Below are positions 26,467 to 35,390 of a stretch of 64,000 nucleotides of DNA, piece after piece (the first letter of the stretch is position 1; each line of letters opens with the position of its first letter). This DNA comes from Rhodoplanes serenus (lineage in GTDB: Bacteria > Pseudomonadota > Alphaproteobacteria > Rhizobiales > Xanthobacteraceae), in contig WNKV01000004.1 of NCBI GenBank assembly GCA_009720755.1, forward strand, positions 62,001 through 126,000. The letters run 5' to 3'. The notes under the pieces were generated by a model. The model was not told where the DNA came from. It saw only the letters and a program-made list of their open reading frames with translations, and did not search any database. Position numbers and translations under genes: made by a program.

Positions 26467-26557
26467 GCGCCGATCCTAGAGGCCGCGCATGTCGACGGCG
26501 GGGCGGCCCGGCGTTTTATCGCCCGCTGTGGCCGATCGGCCACCCTCCCGTCCCGGC

Positions 26558-26950
26558 CTATTCGGGCGTGTGGCAGACGCAGCAGAGCTTGTTGCCGTCG
26601 AGGTCGCGGCCATAAGCGCCGTAGAAGTCGGGGTGGAAATGGGGGCGCAGCCCGGGGGCGCCTTCGTCGGTGCCGCCCTGGGCGAGCAGGGCGGCATGGA
26701 AGGCATCGACGGCGGCGCGGGTCTTCGCCTCGAACGCCACCATGCAGCCATTGCCGACCGTCGGCGGCTGGCGGTTCTGCGGGCGCAGCACCCAGAACGG
26801 TGGCTCGACGCCGTGGAAGCCTTCGGGCGCGTAGCCGGCGCCGATCTTGACGGTCTTGGCGCGGGCGAGGCCGAGCGTCGCCAGCACGGCGTCGTAGAAC
26901 TGCGTCGCGCGGGAGACGTCGGCGGTGCCGACGGTGACATGGCTGATCAT
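26558..26950 (-). CDS. VOC family (glyoxalase-like) protein
   Basis: The 130-residue single-domain protein begins MISHVTVGTADVSRATQFYD, with the first metal-ligand His and the paired beta-alpha-beta-beta-beta modules of the vicinal oxygen chelate fold. A later HFHPDFYGAYGRDLDGNKL block holds further ligands. Close relatives include glyoxalase/bleomycin-resistance/dioxygenase-type proteins, with no substrate assignable here. It lies between the TonB-like gene and HigA on the same strand. Confidence 0.85.
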   Translation of the reverse strand: MISHVTVGTADVSRATQFYDAVLATLGLARAKTVKIGAGYAPEGFHGVEPPFWVLRPQNRQPPTVGNGCMVAFEAKTRAAVDAFHAALLAQGGTDEGAPGLRPHFHPDFYGAYGRDLDGNKLCCVCHTPE

Positions 26951-27153
26951 GGGGGGTCTCCGGGGGGTGTTTCGGCCGGCAGCGTAGCCGAGCGGCCGCC
27001 GCCGTGACAGCGGCGCCGCGCTTCGTGCTTGCGTCGGCGCAAGCAGGGCAGACGAGCCCGGGCGACGCCATAAACGTCGCTCCATTGAAGCAACGACAAT
27101 ACGCGGCACGCGGCTCCATTCACGAGAGCCCGGGCCGCTCGGGCGTTGCCCCG

Positions 27154-27540
27154 TCAGGCAGCGGTCTGCTTGCGCCGGGGGCGGCGGACCGGCGCCTTGG
27201 CTGCCTTCGTCTTGACCCGCCGGGGCTTGTTGAGCACCCCGAGGCCGTTGAGTTCGACCGGCGGACGGCCCTCGAATTCCACCACGAGGCGCATGGTGCC
27301 GCCGATGGCGGCGATGTAGTCGCGCAACGTGGAGATCAGCATGTCGCTGCGCTGCTCCAGGCGGGATACGCTGTCCTGGCCGATGCCGAGCGCCCGGGCG
27401 ACCTTCGCCTGGGTCTTGGCATGGGCCTCGCGCAGCTCCCGCAGGGCCATTTCCTCGGCCACCAGCGCGTCCGCCCGGGCCTTGATCTTCGCCTGCCGTG
27501 CCTTGGGCAAGGAGGCGATCTTCTGTTCGAGCGTCGTCAT
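27154..27540 (-). CDS. higA: HigA-type XRE antitoxin
   Basis: The 128-residue protein has an N-terminal charged helix and a helix-turn-helix with KTQAKVARALGIGQDSVSRLEQRSD (about 42-66). A segment DYIAAIGGTMRLVVEF follows, typical of the HTH_37/XRE antitoxins paired with Gp49-like toxins. A Lys/Arg-rich tail follows (about 105-128). Its start codon overlaps the toxin stop by four bases, so the pair is one operon with the toxin first. It should neutralise the toxin and repress the promoter through the upstream dyad. Confidence 0.88.
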   Translation of the reverse strand: MTTLEQKIASLPKARQAKIKARADALVAEEMALRELREAHAKTQAKVARALGIGQDSVSRLEQRSDMLISTLRDYIAAIGGTMRLVVEFEGRPPVELNGLGVLNKPRRVKTKAAKAPVRRPRRKQTAA

Positions 27541-27905
27541 TCTCTCCTCCTTTCCTTCTTGAGCCGGGCGAGGTGGTCGGAAAACCGCGCATCGGCCTTG
27601 GCGATCAGCTGTCTGTAGAAGCGCTTTTCGCTCGTCCCGCTCTTGTCCCCGGCGACCAGCAAAATGGCCTGCCGCTCGGGATCGAAGGCGAAAGCCACGC
27701 GCCACACCCCTCCGCCCGCGTCGAACCGCAGCTCCTTGAGGTTGGCGTGCCGGGAGCCCTTGAGGGTGTCCACGCGCGGCCGCCCGAGCGACGGCCCGAG
27801 ACGCCCCAGCGCATCGGCCTGCGCCAGCAGCTCGTCCTGAATCTCCGCGCCGAGCCCGTCGAATTCAGGCTCGAACAGCGGATGAAACAGAACGGGCCAC
27901 GACAT
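27537..27905 (-). CDS. higB: HigB-type toxin (Gp49-like, RelE/ParE fold)
   Basis: The 122-residue protein shows the phage-derived Gp49-like signature: ELRFDAGGGVWRVAFAFDPERQAILLVAGDKSG in the middle, then the FYRQLIAKADARFSDHL helix. Such toxins cut mRNA at the ribosome. I use ATG at 27905; a TTG directly before it is also in frame. The pair lies in the gap between rpoN and the VOC gene. Confidence 0.88.
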   Translation of the reverse strand: MSWPVLFHPLFEPEFDGLGAEIQDELLAQADALGRLGPSLGRPRVDTLKGSRHANLKELRFDAGGGVWRVAFAFDPERQAILLVAGDKSGTSEKRFYRQLIAKADARFSDHLARLKKERRRE

Positions 27906-27915
27906 CAACCATCCT

Positions 27916-27933
27916 TATGGTACGGAAGCCATA
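27916..27933. promoter_or_regulatory. Putative HigBA operator
   Basis: The inverted repeat TATGG-N8-CCATA lies 11 bases upstream of the toxin ATG, and an adjoining CCATATGG palindrome overlaps its right arm. Position and symmetry fit autorepression by the antitoxin-toxin complex. Confidence 0.55.
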
Positions 27934-28078
27934 TGGATTCAAGTCCATGTCGTGCCGCGACGTCCGACCTGCTTCTGTGTGCAGGGGAGCTGTGGCTGCC
28001 ACAAGGGTGGCATTTGCGGTTACACCGCCTTTCAAACCACTCGCACCGAACTCGATGCGGTCACCCGCCCGGCGCGCC

Positions 28079-29620
28079 CTACACCACCGCGGCCTTCATC
28101 TGCTTGTCGCGGCGGCGCTGCACCGAGGAGGGGATGCGCATCGCCTCGCGATACTTCGCGACAGTGCGCCGCGCGATGTCGATGCCGGCGGCGCGCAGCT
28201 TCTCGACGATGGTGTCGTCCGAGAGCACGTCGTCGGGCCGCTCGGCGTCGATCATCTGCTTGATGCGGTGGCGCACCGCCTCGGCCGAGTGCGCCTCGCC
28301 GCCGTCGGCGGCGGCGATCGCCGAGGTGAAGAAGAACTTCAGCTCGAAGGTGCCGCGATGGGTCGCCATGTACTTGTTGGCGGTGACCCGCGACACCGTC
28401 GACTCGTGCATCCCGATGGCATCGGCCACGGTCTTCAGGTTCAGCGGCCGCAGGTGCTCGACCCCGTGGATCAGGAAGGCGTCCTGCTGACGGACGATCT
28501 CGCTCGCCACCTTGAGGATGGTCTTGGCCCGCTGGTCGAGGGCGCGCACCAGCCAGGCGGCGCTCTGCATGCAGTCGGAGAGATAGGACTTGTCGGTGTC
28601 CTTCTTGGTGCGACCGGCGATGCGCGCATAGTAGGTCTGGTTGACCAGCACCTTGGGCAGGGTGTCGCTGTTCAGCTCGACGATGAAGGTGCCGTCCGGG
28701 GCCTGGCGGACGAACACGTCCGGCACCACCGGCTGCACCACGGCGGAGCCGAAGCGCAGCCCCGGCTTGGGATCGAGCCGCCGGATCTCGGCGATCATGT
28801 CGGCGATGTCCTCGTCGGAGACGCCGCATTTGCGCTTGAGGCCGGCGATGTCGCGCTTGGCCAGGAGGTCGAGATGGGCGACCAGCGCCTGCATGGCGGG
28901 GTCGAAGCGATCCCGCTCGCGCAGCTGGATCGCCAGGCACTCGGCGAGCGTGCGGGCGCAGACGCCGGACGGGTTGAAGGTCTGGAGCTTGGCCAGCACC
29001 GCCTCGACCTTGGCGAGCGGGCAGCCGAGCTTGTCGGCGACCTCGGCGGGATCGCCGGCGAGGTAGCCGGCCTCGTTGACCATGTCGAGCAGGTAGTGGG
29101 CGATCATCCGCTCGGCCGGATCGACGACCGTGAGGGCGAGCTGCTCGGCCAAATGGTCGGCGAGCGTCGGCTCCGCCGCCACGAAGGCTTCGAGATTGTA
29201 GTCGTCGCCGTCGTGACCGCCGCCCCCGACGCCGGACCATTCCGAGTAGGCACCGGGCCGCTCCTCGGCGCGGGCCGGACCGGGCGCCGCCTCGTCGGGG
29301 AAGACGTTCTCGAAGTCGGTGTCGAGCCGCGCCTCGATGGAAGCGGGGCTGGTGTCGAGATTGTCGGCCAGCCATTCGTCGGCCGCGTCGCGGGGGCCGG
29401 CGGCGGGCTCGGGCGGCCCGGGCTCGATGTCGGCCTCGGACGGTCCACCCGCCTCCTCGCCGGTGTCGCGCTCCAGCAGCGGGTTGCGCTCCAGCTCGCC
29501 TTCGACATAGGCGCCGAGATCGAGATGCGAGAGCTGCAACAGCTTGATGGCTTGCAGAAGCTGGGGGGTCATCACCAGCGACTGGGTCTGCCGAAGCTGC
29601 AACCGTTGCGACAGGGCCAT
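28079..29620 (-). CDS. rpoN: RNA polymerase sigma-54 factor
   Basis: This factor directs RNA polymerase to -24/-12 promoters that need enhancer-binding activators. The 513-residue protein has region I (LSQRLQLRQTQSLVMTPQLLQAIKLLQLS) and an acidic region II (about 50-140). Region III follows, with the core-binding part, a HTH (HESTVSRVTANKYM) and the RpoN box ARRTVAKYRE near the C-terminus. The start at MALSQRL is the family N-terminus; 42 further residues open upstream are unconserved. It follows lptB on the same strand. The hpf and ptsN genes often found behind rpoN are not here. Confidence 0.96.
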   Translation of the reverse strand: MALSQRLQLRQTQSLVMTPQLLQAIKLLQLSHLDLGAYVEGELERNPLLERDTGEEAGGPSEADIEPGPPEPAAGPRDAADEWLADNLDTSPASIEARLDTDFENVFPDEAAPGPARAEERPGAYSEWSGVGGGGHDGDDYNLEAFVAAEPTLADHLAEQLALTVVDPAERMIAHYLLDMVNEAGYLAGDPAEVADKLGCPLAKVEAVLAKLQTFNPSGVCARTLAECLAIQLRERDRFDPAMQALVAHLDLLAKRDIAGLKRKCGVSDEDIADMIAEIRRLDPKPGLRFGSAVVQPVVPDVFVRQAPDGTFIVELNSDTLPKVLVNQTYYARIAGRTKKDTDKSYLSDCMQSAAWLVRALDQRAKTILKVASEIVRQQDAFLIHGVEHLRPLNLKTVADAIGMHESTVSRVTANKYMATHRGTFELKFFFTSAIAAADGGEAHSAEAVRHRIKQMIDAERPDDVLSDDTIVEKLRAAGIDIARRTVAKYREAMRIPSSVQRRRDKQMKAAVV

Positions 29621-29873
29621 GATACACCGAAGCCTGGTCCGGTTCTTGCTTATCCTCTTTGTCGGCGGCTGTATATCCGAATTTCTGCGGGCTTTCGGAG
29701 GCGCCGCCATCGTGCCTGGGGATGTCCCGGAGCGGATCGGTGCCACCTAGGCGGCAACGTCCGGCGACCTGCGGCGCGCTCGGCCGCGGCAGGAGTTCAC
29801 AATGTCGTGAGCAAGGTCGTGAGCAGGTGGGAGCGATAAGGCTGGACAGGCGCGCCAGGAGCGGGCGGGCCGC

Positions 29874-30707
29874 CTACATCCGGAACCCTTCGCCGAGATA
29901 GAGCCGGCGCACGTCGGGATTGTTGACGACATCGTCGGTGCGGCCCTCGGTCAGCACCTCGCCCGAGTAGATGATGTAGGCGCGGTCGGTGAGGCCGAGC
30001 GTCTCGCGGACATTGTGGTCGGTGATGAGGACGCCGATGCCGCGCTGGGTCAGGTGGCGGACCAGCGCCTGGATGTCGCCGACCGCGATCGGGTCAATGC
30101 CGGCGAACGGCTCGTCGAGCAGCATGTAGCTCGGGCGGCTCGCCAGGGCGCGGGCGATTTCGACGCGGCGCCGCTCGCCGCCCGACAGCGCGATCGACGG
30201 CGACTTGCGCAGCCGCCCGATGTTGAACTCGTCCAGCAGCGCGTCGAGATCGTGCTCGCGCCGCTTCTTGTTCGGCTCGACGATCTCCAGCACGGCGCGG
30301 ATGTTGTCCTCGACGTTGAGGCCGCGGAAGATCGACGGCTCCTGCGCCAGATAGCCGATTCCGAGGCGGGCGCGCTGATACATCGGCAGTGCCGTGACGT
30401 CGTAGCCGTCGAGCTCGATGCGGCCGCGGTCCGCCTTGATCAGCCCGGTGATCATGTAGAACACCGTGGTCTTGCCGGCACCGTTCGGCCCGAGCAGGCC
30501 GACCGCCTCGCCGCGGCGGACATAGAGGCTCACGCCCTTCACCACCTTGCGGCCCACGAAAGTCTTCTCGACGCCGTGGATCGCCAGATAGCCGTGCGCG
30601 GCGGCGCGCCGGGCCTCCGCATCGGCGGCGGCGGAGCGGCGTGGAAGACGGCGGCTCTCGCCGGGATCGGCCGTGCGTGGATCGTGACCGCGGGTGTCGA
30701 GGCTCAT
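29874..30707 (-). CDS. lptB: LPS export ABC transporter ATP-binding protein
   Basis: LptB powers extraction of lipopolysaccharide from the inner membrane by the LptBFGC complex. The protein (277 residues from this ATG) has Walker A GPNGAGKTT, the Q-loop LAQEPSIF, the signature ALSGGERRR, Walker B MLLDEPFAGID and the switch His in ITDHNV. About 40 Arg/Ala-rich residues precede the usual LptB start, so the true start may be a little different; no strong ribosome site marks it. It sits downstream of lptC and lptA. Confidence 0.95.
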   Translation of the reverse strand: MSLDTRGHDPRTADPGESRRLPRRSAAADAEARRAAAHGYLAIHGVEKTFVGRKVVKGVSLYVRRGEAVGLLGPNGAGKTTVFYMITGLIKADRGRIELDGYDVTALPMYQRARLGIGYLAQEPSIFRGLNVEDNIRAVLEIVEPNKKRREHDLDALLDEFNIGRLRKSPSIALSGGERRRVEIARALASRPSYMLLDEPFAGIDPIAVGDIQALVRHLTQRGIGVLITDHNVRETLGLTDRAYIIYSGEVLTEGRTDDVVNNPDVRRLYLGEGFRM

Positions 30708-30915
30708 GGAGGGTGATCCGGTCGGCATCATCGGCTCGTCGAACCAACCGGCCGAGGCGATGTCGCGGCCGCGGGGCTTCGGCGCCCGGGGTCTGAACCT
30801 GGCGAAAAATCCGGCCACGCGCGCCTCGACGCCTCCGAGCTCATGGCCGGTTCGCAGGGCCGGCCCGGGGCGGACCATAGCGGGTTGTCGGACCGGCGCA
30901 ACCGAGCGGCCCGGC

Positions 30916-31698
30916 TCAGTAGAGGCCGCTGGGGCCGGCGGGCCGCGGCCGCGGCGCCTCGCGGCTGGGCTCACGGCTGCCGCCGGGCGGGGCCGGCGTC
31001 GCTCCGGGGGCGTCCGGGCGGCTCTGGCTGCCGGGCTGGAGCACCGCGGAGACACGGCAGGAGCCGTTGGTCTTGCCGCACTCGACGCGTGACACCCCGG
31101 TGCCGATATCGACCACCAGGCGGTCGCCCTTCACGGCGTTCGGCCCCTGCGAGATGACGACGTTGCCGAGCAGCGTCACCGTGTTGGCCTTCATGTCGAA
31201 GATGCCGGCGTCGCCGGCCGCGATCTGGTCCTTCTGGGTGACCACCACGCTGCCGCGCGCCTCGATGCGCTTGATCTGCTGCGACCCGGCCGGCCCGGCG
31301 GTGGCGGGCGCCGCGGCGGCCGGCTTGGCGCCCGGCTTGGGATCGCTGCTCTTGGCGTCGGGCTCGTAGAACACCACGAGGCTCTGGCACTTCAAGGTGA
31401 CGTCGCCCTGCACCAGATGCACGTCGCCCGCGAAGGTGGCCATCTTCTCCTTGTCGCGCACCTCGAGCGAGGCCGACTCGATCTTCACCGGCTTGTCGCG
31501 GTTCTGGGAAAAGCCCTGGAGGGCGTTGGGTGGTCCGCTCGCCGGCTGGGCGGCCGCGACACCCGCGAGCGGCGGCCCGAGCGCCAGGACGGCGGCGACG
31601 AGCGCCGCCCGGCCCCACGCGGGAAGGCCCGTTGCCGGGAGGCCCGGGCGCCCGCCACGGCGGCGCGGCGAGCCGGAATGCGCAACCGGAGGGCTCAT
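30916..31698 (-). CDS. lptA: LPS transport periplasmic protein LptA
   Basis: LptA forms the periplasmic bridge that carries lipopolysaccharide to the outer membrane. The 260-residue precursor has a signal peptide (about 30-50), then an OstA domain of repeated beta strands (KIESASLEVRDKEKMATFAGDVHLVQGDVTLKC and later IFDMKANTVTLLGNVVISQG). A Pro/Arg-rich tail follows. An Ala/Pro-rich loop interrupts the domain near residues 115-140. Its start overlaps the lptC stop by four bases. Confidence 0.92.
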   Translation of the reverse strand: MSPPVAHSGSPRRRGGRPGLPATGLPAWGRAALVAAVLALGPPLAGVAAAQPASGPPNALQGFSQNRDKPVKIESASLEVRDKEKMATFAGDVHLVQGDVTLKCQSLVVFYEPDAKSSDPKPGAKPAAAAPATAGPAGSQQIKRIEARGSVVVTQKDQIAAGDAGIFDMKANTVTLLGNVVISQGPNAVKGDRLVVDIGTGVSRVECGKTNGSCRVSAVLQPGSQSRPDAPGATPAPPGGSREPSREAPRPRPAGPSGLY

Positions 31699-32333
31699 CG
31701 CAGGCCCGCCCGGCCGGGGGCGCCTACGCTGCCGACCGGCCCGGTGGCGTCCGCCTCGCGGGTCGGCGCCATGGCCTTGTCGTCGCCGAAGAACAGGTTG
31801 GTCTGCACGCCGTTGCTGAAGCGCACCACCTTGCCGCCGTCCGAGATGTCGAGCCGGTTGGCGTCGACGGTGCCGTTGGGCAGCCGCACCACCACCGGCG
31901 ACTCCGACACGATGGTGCCCTTCTTGACGTCGAGCACCGCCTCCTGGAGGTCGGCCTCGAAGCCCTTGCCGGTGCGCACCACGATCCGCTCGGTCAGCCG
32001 CAGGTTGTCCTGCTTGGTGTCGTAGAGGCCGTTCACCGCCGTCACCGTGATGGCGCCCTGGTCATCGGTCTGCACCTGCGCCTTCAAATCCTTCAGCTCC
32101 AGGAGGCCCGGATTGGCGAGGTCCTGGGCGGCGGCCCGGGCGGTCAGCTCGTAGGGCTTCTGGTCGTTGGTGAAGCCGGCGAGGCGCGGCAGCTCCATGG
32201 TGATCTTGGTGCCGCTGACCACCAGCTTGCCGGGATCGATGGCGGCGTCGGCCTGCTGGAACGGGTTGAAGAATACCGCGACCACCAGCACCCCGCAGGT
32301 CGCCACGATGCCGACCGGGATCGCCACCCGCAT
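31695..32333 (-). CDS. lptC: LPS export protein LptC
   Basis: LptC is the inner-membrane-anchored link between LptBFG and LptA. From the first available ATG it is 212 residues, with one N-terminal helix (IPVGIVATCGVLVVAVFF) and a periplasmic jelly-roll domain (VVSGTKITMELPRLAGF onwards, with GLYDTKQDNLRL). The sequence stays in frame upstream and encodes RRAARHSRFIRA directly before this Met, which looks like the conserved cytoplasmic lead of rhizobial LptC, so the real start is probably upstream and not ATG, GTG or TTG. A CTG at 32444 with GGGGA seven bases before it is a candidate. Confidence 0.88.
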   Translation of the reverse strand: MRVAIPVGIVATCGVLVVAVFFNPFQQADAAIDPGKLVVSGTKITMELPRLAGFTNDQKPYELTARAAAQDLANPGLLELKDLKAQVQTDDQGAITVTAVNGLYDTKQDNLRLTERIVVRTGKGFEADLQEAVLDVKKGTIVSESPVVVRLPNGTVDANRLDISDGGKVVRFSNGVQTNLFFGDDKAMAPTREADATGPVGSVGAPGRAGLR

Positions 32334-32576
32334 GGCCCGGATGAAGCGGCTGTGGCGCGCGGCCCGGCGGAACCGGCGATCGCCGTCGTTCGCCGGCAGG
32401 AACCGGGCGCGGGCGTCCTCGTGATACGAAGCGGCGGCGGTCAGGTGACTGTCCCCAGCATCTCGGTCGCGGACCGGGCGGTGCCGGCGCGCGCGACTCT
32501 CGGCGCGATCCGACCGGAGCGAACCAGCCCCGACAAGGTCGCTGTCGAATATGGCCGTCCCGCGGCGGACTCGCCA

Positions 32577-33191
32577 TCACGAGTGGGCGAAGATGTCCTC
32601 CTCGGCCCAGCCGGCGAGGTCCAGCATGGCCCGAACCGGCAAAAAGGAGAAGCAGGCGGCGGCGAACTCGGTGCGGCCCTCGCGGGCCAGCATCTCGTCG
32701 AGCCGCGTCTTGAGGGCGTGCAGGTGGAGGACGTCGGAGGCCGCATAGGCGACCTGCGCGTCGGTCAGCTCGGCGGCGCCCCAGTCGGAGGACTGCTGCT
32801 GCTTCGACAAATCGACCCCCAGCACCTCCTTGGAGAGGTCCTTCAGGCCGTGCTTGTCGGTATAGGTGCGGGTGAGGCGCGAGGCGATCTTGGTGCAGTA
32901 GACCGGCCCCGGCATCACCCCGAAGGTCTTGAACAGCACGGCGAGATCGAAGCGGGCGAAGTGGAAGATCTTGAGCCGCCGCTCGTCGGCGAGCAGCGCC
33001 TTCAGGTTGGGGGCGTCGCGGCTGCCGGGCGGAATCTGCACCACGTCGGCGGAGCCGTCGCCGGGCGAGAGCTGCACCACGCAGAGCCGGTCACGGCCGG
33101 GGACGAGCCCCATGGTCTCGGTGTCGATGGCGACGGCCCCCTGGTAGCGGGCGAGGTCGGGCAGGTCGCCGCGATGCAGGCGGATCGTCAT
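32577..33191 (-). CDS. rnd: Ribonuclease D-like 3'-5' exonuclease
   Basis: The 204-residue protein is a single DEDD exonuclease domain. It has VAIDTETMG (Exo I), FHFARFDLAVL (Exo II) and AYAASDVLHLHAL (Exo III), the residues that bind the two metal ions. It lacks the HRDC domains of E. coli RNase D, as is usual for the short alphaproteobacterial form. It should trim structured RNAs or small oligonucleotides. It lies upstream of lptC with a 243-base gap. Confidence 0.9.
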   Translation of the reverse strand: MTIRLHRGDLPDLARYQGAVAIDTETMGLVPGRDRLCVVQLSPGDGSADVVQIPPGSRDAPNLKALLADERRLKIFHFARFDLAVLFKTFGVMPGPVYCTKIASRLTRTYTDKHGLKDLSKEVLGVDLSKQQQSSDWGAAELTDAQVAYAASDVLHLHALKTRLDEMLAREGRTEFAAACFSFLPVRAMLDLAGWAEEDIFAHS

Positions 33192-33457
33192 GGTTCCTTC
33201 CGGCGGCTCATGGCCGGTTGATCGCCGCCGGTGTGCCCGACAGGGCGCGGACTCGGGGGCGGGGGGCCGGGGCCGTCGTCCAATCGACTGATCGGCAAGC
33301 GGATTTCGGCCTCAATTCGGCCACCTGTGTAGCACACGGGGAACGCGGGTCAACGGCAGCCGCCGCGCCATGGGGGTGCCCGGGGGCGATCCACCGCGTG
33401 TGGATCGTGGCATCGGAAGCGGCCCCAGGACCCGAGTGTCGGCAGGGGGAGGTCGGC

Positions 33458-34171
33458 ATGCGCAAGCTGATGGTCGGAGCGGCCGCCTGGACCGCTTTCG
33501 CGGCCGGGCTCGTCGGCCCGTCGGGGCTGCCGGTCGCGGCGGCGCGCGAGCGCCCGCCGGTGCAGCCGGCCCAGCCGCTGAACCCGCCGGCCCGGCTCGC
33601 TACCGCCGATCCGAGCGCCGCCGATCTCGCCGGGGCCGGCCCGTCGGCCGCCGTGCCGCTGCCGCGCCCCCGCCCGTCCGCCCAGACGTCGGCCCCCGTC
33701 CAGAGAACCGCCGCCCTGCTGCCGGCCGCCGGAGGACCTGCCGTGCCGATGCCGCGCCCGCGGCCGCTGGCCCTCGCGACCCTGACCCCGCCGGCGCCTG
33801 CACCGGCGGTGGCCGCCGTGCCGTCTGTCCCGGCCGCGAAGCCGGAGGGGACTGTGCGAACCGCCGCCCTGACGGCCGGCACCGTCGACCCGCGCTGCGA
33901 GGGCCGCGGCCGGCTGGTGCGCTCGGCCTTCTACTGGCAGGGCACCCGCACCGCGAGCGGCGCCCGCTTCGATCCCGATGGGCTCTCGGCGGCGCACCGC
34001 ACCCTGCCGTTCGGCACCCGCCTGACCGTCACCAATCCGCGCAACGGCCGCTCGGTCGAGGTGGTGGTCAACGACCGCGGCCCCTATACGGCCGGGCTGC
34101 ACATCGACATCAGCCGCGGCGCCGCCCGCGCCATCGGGCTCAAGGGCACCGGCACCGTCTGCCTGATGTGA
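33458..34171 (+). CDS. RlpA-family septal ring lytic transglycosylase-like lipoprotein relative
   Basis: The 237-residue exported protein has a signal peptide (1-30, ending VAAAR), a long Pro/Arg/Ala spacer with repeated P-(L/M)-PRPRP motifs, and a C-terminal double-psi beta-barrel (about 150-237). The barrel carries ASGARFDPDGLSAAHRTLPFGTRLTV and VVVNDRGPYTAGLHIDIS, characteristic of RlpA. RlpA cleaves peptide-free glycan at the division septum. No lipobox is evident and the SPOR domain is absent, so binding to glycan must differ. The chosen ATG follows a GGGGGAGG site. Confidence 0.88.
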   Translation: MRKLMVGAAAWTAFAAGLVGPSGLPVAAARERPPVQPAQPLNPPARLATADPSAADLAGAGPSAAVPLPRPRPSAQTSAPVQRTAALLPAAGGPAVPMPRPRPLALATLTPPAPAPAVAAVPSVPAAKPEGTVRTAALTAGTVDPRCEGRGRLVRSAFYWQGTRTASGARFDPDGLSAAHRTLPFGTRLTVTNPRNGRSVEVVVNDRGPYTAGLHIDISRGAARAIGLKGTGTVCLM

Positions 34172-34186
34172 CGGCCGCGCTCCGCG

Positions 34187-35122
34187 TCAGGAAGCGGACG
34201 GCGGCGGCTCGGCTGCCGGATCGTCGCGGGCGATCGCCCGGATGATGCGGGCGAAGCGGGCCGCCGGCGGCGACAGCGGCTCGTCGCGCCGCCACACCAG
34301 CCCGACCGGCCGCCGGGAGCCGACATCGGCGAGCCGGATCACCGCGAGCCGGCCGGCCGCCGCCTCGACCTCGACCAGCCGCGACGACACCACCGAGACG
34401 CAACCGGCATTCATCACCATCGACTTGATGGCGAGGATCGAGTTGGTGCTGATGCTGCGCACCGGCCAATCGAGCCCGGCGGCCGTGAACACCACCTCCA
34501 TCTGCTGCCGGAAGGCGCTGCCGCCGGCCGGCAGCACCCAGCGCATGTCGCCGAGATCGGACAGCCGCACCGCGCCCCGCCCGGCGAGCGGATGATCGGG
34601 CGCGGTGATCAGCGCCCAGTCGACGCCGAGCAGCGCCTCCTCCTCGGTGTCGGGATGCTGGGCGGCGGCCCCGAGCCGGCGCACCAGCAGGTCGAGCTTG
34701 CGGGTGCGCAGCATCTCGGTGATCTCCTGATCGAGCCCGTCGACCACCGACACCGCGATGCCCGGCGTCTCGCGCATCAGCACCTCGATGCAGCGGGGCA
34801 CCAGATCGACCGCGGTGATCGGCGTGATGCCGATTGCCAGCGTGCCTTCGAGCCCGAGCGCCCGCATCCGCACGTCCTCGGCGGCCCGCGCCAGCAGCGC
34901 CTCCAGCGCCTCGGCATGGAACATCAGCGCGTCGCCGAAGCCGTTGAGCCGCGCGCCCTGGCGGCCGCGCTCCATCACCCGCACGCCGACCTCGCGCTCC
35001 AGCAGCGCGATGCTCTGCGACAGCGCCGGCTGCGACAGGCCGAGCGCCTCGGCGGCGCCGCTGATCGAGCCGTGCCGCGCCACGGCCAGCAGCTCCAGCA
35101 GGCGGCGCGGTTCGATCTTCAT
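34187..35122 (-). CDS. LysR-type transcriptional regulator
   Basis: The 311-residue protein carries an N-terminal helix-turn-helix (RRLLELLAVARHGSISGAAEALGLSQPALSQSI, about 6-38) and the LysR effector-binding domain with GITPITAVDLVPRCIEVL and RWVLPAGGSAFRQQ. It is divergent from the FAH-family gene heading the large catabolic cluster, 268 bases apart, and is the likely regulator of that cluster. Confidence 0.92.
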   Translation of the reverse strand: MKIEPRRLLELLAVARHGSISGAAEALGLSQPALSQSIALLEREVGVRVMERGRQGARLNGFGDALMFHAEALEALLARAAEDVRMRALGLEGTLAIGITPITAVDLVPRCIEVLMRETPGIAVSVVDGLDQEITEMLRTRKLDLLVRRLGAAAQHPDTEEEALLGVDWALITAPDHPLAGRGAVRLSDLGDMRWVLPAGGSAFRQQMEVVFTAAGLDWPVRSISTNSILAIKSMVMNAGCVSVVSSRLVEVEAAAGRLAVIRLADVGSRRPVGLVWRRDEPLSPPAARFARIIRAIARDDPAAEPPPSAS

Positions 35123-35268
35123 CGGATGTCCCGGACGGTTGGCGCCCCGCCGCGCGGCTTTCGCACGGCTCCGGCGCTCGTGCGGCCGAGCCTATCACCC
35201 TTCGGCGCCGCCGCGGAAGCCGCCCCGGCGGCCGCGCACCGCCGCCATAACCCGAGCCGATGGCCTTC

Positions 35269-35285
35269 CCAATTTTCAGTATTGG
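35269..35285. promoter_or_regulatory. Putative LysR operator CCAAT-N7-ATTGG
   Basis: This AT-rich inverted repeat lies about 106 bases upstream of the catabolic cluster's first ATG and in the gap shared with the LysR gene. Its T-N11-A geometry is suitable for a LysR recognition site. It is assigned by symmetry and position only. Confidence 0.5.
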
Positions 35286-35390
35286 ACCGTGCTCTCCGGC
35301 GCTTCGTAAGCTCCGCCCCGACCGCCGCTCCGGCGCCCCCGCGGGGTGCAGGCCGGGACACGAGACCGCGAGACGCGAGGAGACGAGAGC

